From: Chelonoidis abingdonii
Taxonomy: Eukaryota; Chordata; Testudines; Testudinidae
DNA length: 64,000 bases
Reading direction: 5' to 3'
NCBI RefSeq assembly: GCF_003597395.2
Contig: NC_133771.1
Location: forward strand, 60,636,367 to 60,700,366
Part shown: in pieces, positions 35,501 to 47,500 of the stretch
Layout: each line of letters opens with the position of its first letter
How positions within the stretch are numbered: the first letter of the stretch is position 1
Notes under the pieces: generated by a model
Seen by the model: the letters and a program-made list of their open reading frames with translations, nothing else
Database searches by the model: none
Told to the model about the DNA's origin: nothing
Program-made: the position numbers and the translations under genes

Positions 35501-38500
35501 TCTACGTATGGCCCAAAACCTAGATGAATACTTTTCCTTGGCAGTACGACTGATGGAATGGGTGTCTAGAAATGGAAATTAGCACATCCAAGGTGAAAGA
35601 AAAACTTTCAGTTCAGTGCGCTCAAATTGGGGGGTTGAGTAATTTCTATCCCAGAATACGGAAAGAGCTGGCACATAAGAGTGCTAGTTTGGTAGCGAGG
35701 ATTTCTAATAAATCTATCTACTCATGGGTAGCACCATATGACTGGAAAAAAGCTAATGTTGTACCTATATTTAAGAAAGAGAAGAAAAGTGACCTGGGCA
35801 ATTACAGAGCCATTAGTCTGACCTCAGCAGTATGCAAGGTTTTAGAACAAATTGTGAAGGAATGAATAATTATATTCAGAGAGATAAATGGTAAAGGTGA
35901 TGTAATGCATCATGGGTTTACCAGAGGTAGATCATGTCAGGTTAACCGGATTTCCTTCTTTGAGAAAATAACTAATTTTTTTAGGTAAGGGAATTGCATG
36001 TAGTAGATTTAATATACTTGGACTTCAGTAAAGCATTTGACACAATACCACATGGGAAATTAGTAATTAAATTAGGGAGGATGGGGATCAGTACAAGCAT
36101 TGTAAAGTGAATAAGGAACTGGCTAAAGGGGACAAGGCAACGGGTTGTGCTGAAAGGTGAATTACCACATTGGAGGTAGGTTACTAGTGGAGTTCCTCAA
36201 GGATCGGTCTTGGGACCAATATGAGTCAATATTTTTATTAAAGACCATGGAATAAAAAGTAGGAGTGTTCTAATGACGTTTGCTGACAATACGCAGTTGG
36301 GAAGCATCATCAGTACAGAAGAGGATCAGAATATTATACTGGAGGATATGGATGACCTTGAAGACTGGAGTGACAGAAATGGTGTGAAATTCAATAGTAC
36401 AGGAATGCAAAGTAATGCACTTAGGATTAATAATAAAATTTCTGCCACAAGCTGGGGGCTCATCAGTTGGAAGTGGCAAAGGAGTAGAGAGGTCAGGGTT
36501 TGTGATTGGATCACAGGATGACTACGGGCCACCAGCGTGATGTGGCTGTGAAAAAGGCAAATGTGATACTAGGATGTATCAGATGAGGTATTTCTGGTAG
36601 AGATAGCGAAGCATTAATGCCATTGTACAAGGCACTGGTAAGACCTTGTTTGGAATACTATGTACAATTCTGGGCACCCATATTCAAGAAAGATGAGTTT
36701 AAACTGGAACAAGGATGATCAGGGGAATGGAGGGCCTGCCTTATGAGAGGAGACTGAAAGAGTTTGGTTTGTTTAGTTTAGCAAAAAGAAGATTGAGAGG
36801 GGATATGGCTAAAGGACAATGTTGGCACAAGAACAAATAGATATAAACTGGCCATGAACAAATTCAGGCTGGAAATTAGAAGATGGTTTCTAATCATTGG
36901 AGAGAGGGATGAGGTTCTGTAACAGCCTCCCAATAGGAGTTGTGGGGGAAAACAACGTATTTAGTTTTAAGAGAGAGAGCGGGACAGATTTATGAGTGCA
37001 GTTGTATGATGGGGTTGCTTGTCATGGTAGGGGACAGGGCTCAGCAGTCCTGGGGCTCACTTTTGGATTATGTTTTATGCTCCTAAACCTCATTCTTCAG
37101 GGTTTCAGCTGGCCACTTGCAGGGGTCTTAAAGGGCTTCCCCCCAGTGTGTTCTCGGAGGGTATATTTTTTATCTCCTTCCTCTGAAGCATCCGGGATGG
37201 CCATGGGCATAGGCGCCGACTCCATGAGTGCTCCGAGGCTGGAGCACCGACAGGCAACTCCCCCCCTGCCCCTCCATTCCAGCTCGCCTCTGCTCCACCT
37301 TCTCCCCTGAGCGCGCTGCCATGTCCTGCTTCTCCCTCCTCAGCGCTTGTGCTACAAAACAGCTGTTTTGTGTGGCAAGCCTAGGAGGGAGGGGGGAAGA
37401 TGGGGAACGCAGCGTGCTTGGGGGAGGAGATGGGGCCAGGATGGAGATTTGGAGAAGGGTGGGGTGGAGTTAGAGCAGGGACTTTGGGGCAGGGGTGGAG
37501 TTGGGGCGGGGCCAGGGCCGTGGTTGGGGGCACGTGCACCCACTGGAGAAAAAAAAATGTTGGTGCCTGTGGCCATGGGTGGTGATAAACATTGGGTAGG
37601 GAAGGCCAGGGCTATGAGGTGGCTGAGTATATTCTCAGGTGCTTGGCTGGCTGGTTCTTGCTCACATGCTCAGGGTCCCTAACTAATCCCTGTATGTGGG
37701 CTTGGGAAGGAATTTCCCCCCCAAGGCAGACTGGCTGTATCATTGTTGTTTTTTTCCTCTTCCCCTGCAGTGTATGAGTATGGGCCACTTCCCAGGATTA
37801 TCTGGGAATATCTCACTTAATCATTTCCCTGCGATTGTAGGGGCCTCGGTCCCTTCTATTGTTTACCTTTGGGCTGTAATACTTTGGTCTAATTTTGGTT
37901 GCTGGGTTTAGTGTGTAGGTACCGAGTGGTGTTGGTGACCTTGATATATAGAAGGGCAGACTAGATAATCTGGTGGTCCCTTCTGGCCTCCAATGTTATG
38001 AAATGGCATTTTCTTACTGAAAAAGCTTTTCGAACAGCTAGGCATTCTGCTGTGTTTTGTTGTAGGCTCTTGTATGCCTGACAGTTTGTATAATTACATT
38101 CATCTGGCTTCAGTATCTACAGTCTGAAGCTCTTATGATAGATATTACATTGCTGTCAAACTATTCATGTTTCCCTAAATTTGTTCTAAGTTTTTAATGC
38201 CAAAATCTATCAAGAAATTAATTAATCACTTAGATTTCACTTTAGTCCTGCAGTGCTGTGTTCTCTCATAGGTGTTCAGATCCTCTACCATGCCCTATAT
38301 CCTAGATGTTTCTGTGTATGTTATTAATTAGTGGTATTATTTTATTCTAATTATCTTTGGCTAATGTTTGATTTGCATTTGATTTAAGAAAGAGAGGTGG
38401 GAGTGTGATGCCACAATAGCTACTTGAGTTAGTGGATACTGATCTGTGTGAAAAGACTAATCTTTATTTCCCAGTCCCACTCAGATCCTATGGGTCAAGG

Positions 38501-41500
38501 ATCTGTGGAGGGGATATGGAAGGAAAATACCAAAACCAAAATTTAGAAAATATAATAATCCATGTCCCATTTAAGGAGGCTTCCAAACTGATTCCACCTG
38601 GCAGATAGCTTAGATCTCTCATTGTCATTAGGAGGCAAGCAGGCTTTCTTCCTTTCTCTTAGGTGTTAGGTTGGGAAAGGAGCATCTTATTGAAGTTCAC
38701 AAGGCTCTTATCTCAGCACCGCCAAACGTACAATCAGAAGAACAAAAGTCTCTAGGGTCCAGATCAGGCTGGTGTCCTGGTGCCTGAGTGAACCTGCATG
38801 CCATAGCTGCCGACATTATTGTTGTTTTTTTACCACCACTGCTGCCCCTCCCATTAACAAAAATTACCCGTTAGAATAGAGGTTTTCAGATCTCAAGACC
38901 AAGCCTACTGTATCTAAGACTCAAAAGTACTTGGTGCCCAACTTTTGTGGTTTTAATCAATGTAGTTGTAATGGATTCTTGTTTTGACACTATACTTTTA
39001 ATTGACACTCGTACCATCTCATCGTGGGCTGCACATTCCTAGTGCTATACATTCCTAGTGCTAGTGCTACACATTCCTAGTGCTACACATCCTACAGTTT
39101 GAGAACTGATGACTTCTCTCCCTCCTTCCCTCTTATCACTCTCTCATTACATCTTATCTCAAATTAGATTATAAATTCTCAGGACATTTTCTAAGAGTTA
39201 TCACATAATGGTTTCTGAGGTGTAACAATTGTTACTCAGAGCAGGATTATAACTGTAGTAATTCAATTTTTACTTTTGGTCAATGCTAAGTTTAAAATGG
39301 TGACCAAAGCACCAGAAGATTGGAGAAAGGCAAATGTTACACCGATTTTTTTTTTTTAAAAAAAGAATGTTTGGCATTTATTTCCTCACAATTCTAACTT
39401 CTATCTCAAGTAAAACAATGGAACACAAACATGAACAGTAGTAAGAAGCGTAAATTAAAAAAACAAAAACAAATTTTATGGGAACAGAATAAAAATTTCG
39501 TGGAAACCCATAGATGTAATATTGGATATCAGCAAAGCAGTTGAAATACTGTCTTCTGAAATCATGTTCTCACTTATTTCAACCTGAATAAGATATGCAC
39601 TTTATAATAAATAGAAAACTAGCTGAGGGACCACAAAATAAGGATTAGGATAAACAGCAAAATATTGGGTCAAAAGGAGGTGATTAGCAGGGAACTGTAG
39701 GGTTCTGTGTTAGGCTCTGTCCTATTAAATAAGATATGAATGAACTAGAAGAGTGAGCAGACATAATGTTAATGACATTTGGAGTTATTACTGAATTGAA
39801 AGGAGATGCAGACACTACAGATAATAGAAAAGGACCTACTTAGAAACAAGCTGTAAGGTGCTGTTTCCCTACCCCAGTCCAAACAGCTCAGCCCTCCTGA
39901 GTCTTGTTTAACACAACTACTACAGTCTCAAAATAAAGTCACCCCTATTACAGTCTGGTGCACAACATGCAAAGTGAAATCCTGACACCATTGAAATCAA
40001 TGTCAAAACTCTCATTGATTTCAGAGGAGCCAGGATTTAACCCACATTACTTACAGGAAACCCTTCCAGCCTGAAGCTTTTCCTTAGGGTTCCACAGAGA
40101 ATACCTTACCACTAAACAGATCTCTAATCCCTAGCTTCCTCTATCTGAGGGGTGTACCCTTATATCATGTACACTAGCATCAGCTGCAGCAGTCAGCTCT
40201 AATTTATTTAACCTCTCTTTAGCCAGTTCATTCCTTGCTAACACTGCCAGCCTATTGCAGGCAGAGAATAACAAAATGGAATTCAACTTTGAATTATATT
40301 TCCCAATATGTATTAGCTTGCATGTTTTCCAGCAAAACACAGCTATGCAATGAAGAAAGAAAAAACTTGGAAAGTTGTAATGCTGAAAGAGAAGCAGGGA
40401 TGACAGTTGGTAGTGCATCATTACTATGATTGTTTTGTTATTTATTTGTATTATAGTAGTGCCTAGAGTCCAGGGCCCCATTGTTCTAGGCACGCTATAA
40501 ATATATGTCAAAAGAGACAGTCCTTGCCCTGAACAATTTACAAGATATGAGCCTGCAATATGGTATGGTAGGAGAAAAAAAAAGCCAATGCAGTTTTGGG
40601 TTGCATGCACAAGGCAAGCAGTTTTGGGTGAGAGAAGTAATAATTTCTTTCTGTAGCTCTGCTGAGAGTACACCTGGAATATTGTTTATTTTTGTACATC
40701 TGATTACTAGAAACAAATTAAATATGAAGAAATTCAAAGAAGAGTAAAAAATATCCCTAGTGGGCTGGATGGAATCCTTTAGTCAGTAGGTTTGGGGCTG
40801 GAAAGAAAGATTATACTAGGGTTACTAAATAAAATATATTTAAAAGGCATAAACATAAAAAAAGGAATAGGAATTTTTAGCATAGTTTAAGGTGTTTTAG
40901 CTAGGAGTTAAGGTAGTGAGATTAAGAGAAAATGCATGTGATTATGAGGAAAATTTCCTGACAGTAAGTTTTATTAGTTTATGAAATAGTCTCCCAAGGA
41001 AAGTGATGGAAGTGCCTTTGCGTGGCATATTTAAAACTAGATTGGACAAATCACTAGTAAATGCACACTAAGGAACGATCCTGCTTTGACAGACAGATGG
41101 GCTAGATGACCTAGTAGGGTCTTTTTCATTCCATGAGTCTATGAATCTATGACTTTTTCATATTGCCAGGGAAGTTGTCAACTTAAAAAAATTGCTGCCA
41201 AAAGCTCTGAACTCAGTTTAGTCTTTGTCTTCTGCTGCAAATAACTCTTTCAGTCCCGTGCAATGGAGTGCACAGAAAACTTATTTCAAGAAGGAAAATA
41301 CCTCCCCTTTCCCAGCTATAAAAGCAGTGAACTCCTAATGCTTAGCTCAGCAAATGGACTGTTTATGTGTAAAATTTAATTTAATTCCTAGAATAGGTAT
41401 GAGCCTTTAATAAACATAGATCGGACATATAGTAAAATGCAGTATCTATCATTTCTTTACCTAATATGGTGGAAATCGTAGGCCGTGATAGTACCTTTTC

Positions 41501-44500
41501 AAACTTACATGGAGTGTTAGTAAGGTATAAGGCAGTTATTCCACTGGTCATTGCTCTGAACATAAGATTGATTGCTCAGAATTCAGATAATCTGAGTTTA
41601 CCTTGTGCTAGAAATAACTCGCTAGAAAAAAGCAAGTATTTATGTATAAAGATACACCAGACGCTTGCTCCTTGCTGGGGCTTGGCTTTATTAAGAAATA
41701 AATTAACAATAAGATAACATGATTTCACCTGGAATCTATTAAGCAGTAGGAGTGTAAGATCTTTAAATCAGGTCCCCTCCATCCTCCATATTGAGAGCTG
41801 GAAACTCCTTTGGTCACGCTTCCACCTCAGCCCAACCGAGACTTTCCACATGGAGTCCTGTAAACTGTTGGGGGTGAGCCTTTTAGTTCTCCCCTCCCCT
41901 GCTCTACTTAGCATTTGAGACTTTTGAGGGAGCCACTCCGCTGTGGCCCAGTATCTTCACCCATATTCCATCAGACAGTGAGGATTTAATGAACTACTTC
42001 TAGATGAATGCAGGAACTCAAATAGCTGTTGGGACCACTGCTCCATTCAGTCCAGATCTGACCTTCCTTTTTAGATTCCACCAAATGACAAGCACTGTGG
42101 AATCCATTCAGATAGGCTCCAACTCCCACTAAGCTTCAGAATCTTTGAAATTGACTCTTGAGATTTCATATAAGGAAACAACATTATCTTGAAATCTTAC
42201 TTCAAAGTCATCAAAGCCAAGCCTTGGACAATTAGTTGGACAGAACAAATACGTACATTTGTTTTACATTTTCAGATGAACTCTGGCATTACTATTGTAT
42301 ATTAACCAATGGCTTCTTGGTATACTTTTGCTTCAGATAAGACAAATTAGGAATATTTCATTTCACACATCATGTTTTAAGCCTCTTTCCACAATAGCAT
42401 CTATTTATTGGCTCTGGTAAGTCTAACGGATCAGTGAAATCTAGGCTACAAGACATATTAACTTAACAATTGTTTTAATGTTTCTTTAATTGATCTGTTG
42501 TTTATCACCAAAGAATACTCATTAATGTATCCCATATGGTTTAGAAAGGAGCAAACAGAAATATGAGTGATTAATGCATCTGCCTTAAAGGAAAGTTTAG
42601 TCATGTTATTCCATGTGTTTGTTTGCAGGTCATCCTGAACTTTATAGATTGTAAGTCATCACCAGTAAATCAGCAGTCAGACAATGGCAGTGTCTTTTAG
42701 CTTAACAATGCACAAGTTAAAAATTCCGTTAAGGGTTATGTGCACAAAGAGGCAACAGACGTACTATCAGCCACAATGACTTTCATTTTAGATTAAGAGA
42801 ACAATAGAATAAAAGAAATCAAAAGTAAGGTCTCAGAGGGAGAGCACAGACTCCGTGTCTCTTTGGACAGTCTGCCCTAATCTCTGAGAACAAAAATGGC
42901 TTTTGAATTCTGAATACCAGAACAGAAGTTTAAAAGTGCAGTACACAGAAAACTGAAACATTACAGTCACATAGCTAAATATGCCACATAAGGGTTACTT
43001 TTTTAAACTGTGATTCTGGAGAAAATCAGGAAGCAACAGACAGAATTAGAAAGACAGGAAATACAAAGAAGAGGCCTTGAGCAATTTTATATATTCTATA
43101 GAAAACTTAGTTCTTCCATCCATTTGTTTTAATCCAATAACCAAAAGTAATTGAGCTAAGTTCAGCCCTGATGTATCTCCATTGAAGCCAATGGAGATGT
43201 AAAATGATACTGGTCTACTTTGTAAAGCGCTTTGCGATCTAAAATATGAACAGTGCTATACAAGAGCTAAGTATTATTATTTATTAAGAAAACTAAGCAG
43301 TTCAGGATACACAAGGCTAACAGAATCTTGCAGATTTACTGAGTTAATGAAGAACTTTAAGATTAATTGTATACCTCTGCTGTCTTGTCTTATAAACTCT
43401 TTGGGGCAGGGATAATCTTTTCATTATGTGTATTTACAGTGTTTAGTGCACGGACTGGCAACCTTTGGCATGGAGCCCACCAGGGTAAGCCCCCTTGCGG
43501 AGTGGCCAACTTTGTTTACCTTCTGCTTCGGCAGGTTCGGCTGATCATGGCTCCCGCTGGCCATAGTTTGCCACTCCGGGCCAATGGAGACTGCAGGAAG
43601 CAGCGTGGGCCAAGGGATGTGCTGGCCGCTGCTTCCCACAGCCCCCATTGACCCGGAGTGGCAAACTATGGCCAGTGGGAGCCGTGATTGGCCAAACCTG
43701 TCGATGCGGCAGATATACAAACCGGTCCGGCCCGCCAGGGAGCTTACCCTGGTGAGCCGTGTGCCAAAAGTTGCCGATCCCTGGTCTAATGTAATGGAGC
43801 TTGTGATCCTTGACTGGTGGTCTCTCTGTGGCAAATAAATAAATAATACTTATCTTCACATGATAAATCAATATTTAGTTCTTTGTTATGTCATTATTTA
43901 AAATGACATAATTTCAAGAACTATAACTTAACTTGTAGGCAGAAATCTAGCTTTCTTTTGACTTAGCTGAGTGTGGGACTGGGCCAGAGTAGATATAATG
44001 AACCAAGTAATCTAAGCACAATTTTATATACCTTGTTCTGTTTTTCTGCAGGATCAAACTCATTATCAAAGATTTACCGTGATGGAATATGGTAAGTGAG
44101 TTCCATGTGCACTCAGACACAGAAAATTGTAATCCTTCTTTTCTGGGAATGGGAAAGTGTTATATTGTCTCAAGATGACAACAGAGCTCAAAAACAACAT
44201 TGATGGGTGTCTTTTTTAAGTGCACATCACAATAATTCCCATACTTCAAATTGATTTCTGTGGAAGAGAGTCATTCGATTCTTCAGGTATCAATATCTGG
44301 CATTAAACTCTTGGAGATAAACAATTACTTGATGGCATATGGACATGAAACCCCGCTTGAATCTCCTATCTCTCTGAGACTGACCCACAACTTGCAGGAT
44401 CAGGATGTCATTTAGCAGTTTAATCAATGATATTTTGGATAAAACTAGAAAAGTGGTAGAAAAAACAGTGAGGACTTTGGTTTGCCAGTATCTCACCAAC

Positions 44501-47500
44501 AGCAGTTAGAGGATATAGTTTGTGCGGGATGTTCCCTGGTTATCTGAATGGACAATTCCTGCTCTGTGCTGTGAACGAAGGCAGTAACTCTAACTGAAGT
44601 CACTACTAATATGCCGCGAGGAGGCATTCTTAACTTTGAAATGATGATCAGTGTGAATTGAACTAGGGCAAATGAAACCCCATCATCTGTGTAGTCTTTT
44701 AAGTTCACTGATAGTAAAGACTGAATTGATTGAGTAGTTTTACTTTTTCAGGTCTCACCTGAGAGAGAAAGGAATGATATATTAGTTCTCAGTCCTGCAA
44801 GTGTCTCTGGACAAATGGACCTCGATGTCTGCTTGGAGTCTCATCAAAGTCAGTTTGGCTCTGTATGGGTACAGCAGTCTGTGTGTGGTTCCCAGTGCAG
44901 TATCAGCCTTAGATGCACACCAGTTTTGGTTAAAAAATGTGTCCTACCTCACGTCCTTTAGGAAGCTTTAGTAATGCAATCTGTATTACTGTGAAATCAC
45001 TTGTCCATCAGAGTGGTGGGAGAATCCATCATCATTACAGTGAAATACTCCTGTTACTTAAGATTGACACTTGCTCTCCTGAGTATGAATGTAATACTTC
45101 TGACATGTTTTAATGTTAGCTTTTGATTTTTTTGTAGTATTACCAAAATTTGAAGTTACTCTAACAGCATCATTATATTATCCTTTGAAAGACAAGGACT
45201 TTACTGGTATTGTCACTGCAAAGTAAGTAAATCATAAATTTACACAACTTTCTCACTGGATTAATATAATTCATATATATTCGTGTTACTTTATGTTCTA
45301 AAGTAGTTACAAAGTTATAAAGCAATCATGATATGGATTTTAAAAGGTGACAAATGAGTGTTTCATCCCATTTCTAATTTAGATATTATTATTTATTGAA
45401 CATGAGAGTGTGCTTAGTGTGGCACAAAGTGTATGACCAGAGAATTTAGAATTTAGAACCTACTTTTAAAAATGGCAGATTAGTTCTCCAAAGGTGGTGG
45501 GAAATGGAGATTAAAGGAGGAATAGTGTTCATGTATAGCTCCATTTTATTTGAAACAGTTCAGTCTGGATTTCAAGAGAACTAAAATTGCAAGTGATCAG
45601 GGAGGAACTGAAATGTAATTAACATTTGTAAAGCATTTTGAAATTCTTAGATGCATGTTGCTACATTAGTGCTAAGTATTGTCACTGTTAAAGGTTAAAA
45701 AGTTTTATTAATTGCATCTGATTCTCTTTTAATTACTTTAGAGCATTTAGCAGTGTGTGCTGTTATCATTATTCATTATTTTAAATCTGTTACAGTGCAC
45801 TGTTGGGCAGCCCAGGACAGTTATGCACTGTGACAGACTCTTTCTCTGATCTGTGATAGTGTCACTGGGCTCTGGGAGTGAAAATATCTAGTCCTCCCAT
45901 CTCTCTCAAAAACCCTCATACTAAAACATCCCAGTAGAGCTTTCTGCAGTCCCCAAAGGCAGATGAACCAGAGAGTCCATGAAGTTTACAAGAGACTTTG
46001 CTGTTGCCAGTCTATGTTACATGGAAGGCACTCTCATACTACAGAGCTGAGTGGACTTAGAAACCCATAAGAAAGATGGCAAAGATTCTTTGGTGTCTAG
46101 AATTTGCCAGTGTGAGTTGGGGTTCAGTGTTATGCATATAGGTTTACTTAACTCTTCCATTTACCTGTGATAGAATGGTTACAGTTATGACTGATGGTTG
46201 CAAGGCAATCAGGTTTGCATGTCATAGGATTCTATGAATTTGAATCCCTTGCAGTTCTGAAGTTTTTTGGTCCTAGCTGTATACTGGGCATGGCTTACCC
46301 CTCAGTGATATTTTTATGATAATTCAAGTATACCATCTTTGGATAAAAAAGCATTGAGATTTACACTATCTTCAGATTTGTCAGTGTTTCTTTTTATCAT
46401 GTTTCTAATATTACCAGATTGAGATATGCAAGACACAGGGATGTTGCCCAATAACTTTGTAATTTCTAGGACTGATTCTAGCGAAGGCTATGTTTATGTC
46501 ACGGAGGTCATGGAAGTCACGGAATCCATGACTTCCAGAGACCTCCATGACATTCTCTGCTTCAGCCTCAGGAGCTGCGGACTCTGGAGCTGGCAGCCAG
46601 CCCTGGCAGGGCTCCAGTGGCAGGCTACAGCAGCGACAGGGCCCCCCCCTGCAATGTTCCAGCGACAGGAACAGACTCCTGAGGGAGCCCTCCTCAGGGT
46701 TCCAGCCACGGGTGACAGTCTTGCAGTGGGATGCTTTGGGCAAGCGGCTGGGGGTGTCCCATTTCCTCTTTGGGAAATACGTTCACTCTGCAGCTCCCAG
46801 GTGCTGAGGGCAGAGGCCCCCCCCGCAGCATCTTCCAGCTGCCACAGGTGAAAGGGGAACCCCACAGCTCCCAGCCACCATGGTAGTGGGGGAAATCAGG
46901 GAGCTGCAGCCGCAAAAGTCACAGACAGGGCATGGCTTCCGTGAATTTTTGTTTATTTCTCGTGACCTGTCTATGACTTTTACTAAAAATAATCATGACA
47001 AAATCTTAGCCTTAATTATAGCTGATTAATGTAACTTGTATTTTTAGGTCTTCCAGCCTATCCTCTAAACGACTACAGTTGCTGCAGAACGCTGTTGTGA
47101 ATTTTTTTCCTGGAACTAAGATATTTGATGATATTTTTCCAGCGTCTCTGTTTTAAAATCTCTGTAACAGTTGCCAGCGTAATTCCATATTGATTGTACA
47201 GTACTTAAAGTGCTTACTTGCAGACTTACTAACAATATTAGTCCAGAATCACTCTTTGATTTGCTCTTTTTAATTTCCCTTGCTGTTGTTTGAGGTCTGA
47301 GTCTGATGAGCTATTGGTTTTCCTTAAACATAATCTGGAAGCATTTGCGCAAAGCAGTTTAGTATCTGTGCTTCACAATAATTGGACTAAGCTTCCCAAT
47401 GACATTCAGAAACCTGAATTTGTTCTAACTTTCAGATTAAAATTGAAAAGATTTGTTTACTGTTTTTAATTATGTTTGCGTTGTACGATGCCTGGGGACT

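Noticed and set aside
37228..37682. Overlapping GC-rich frames on both strands
   Set aside because: They lie inside the hAT-like insert in CR1, and the composition explains them.
40131..40673. 180-codon minus-strand open frame
   Set aside because: It is antisense within a CD109 intron, overlaps SINE-tail sequence, and has no domain.
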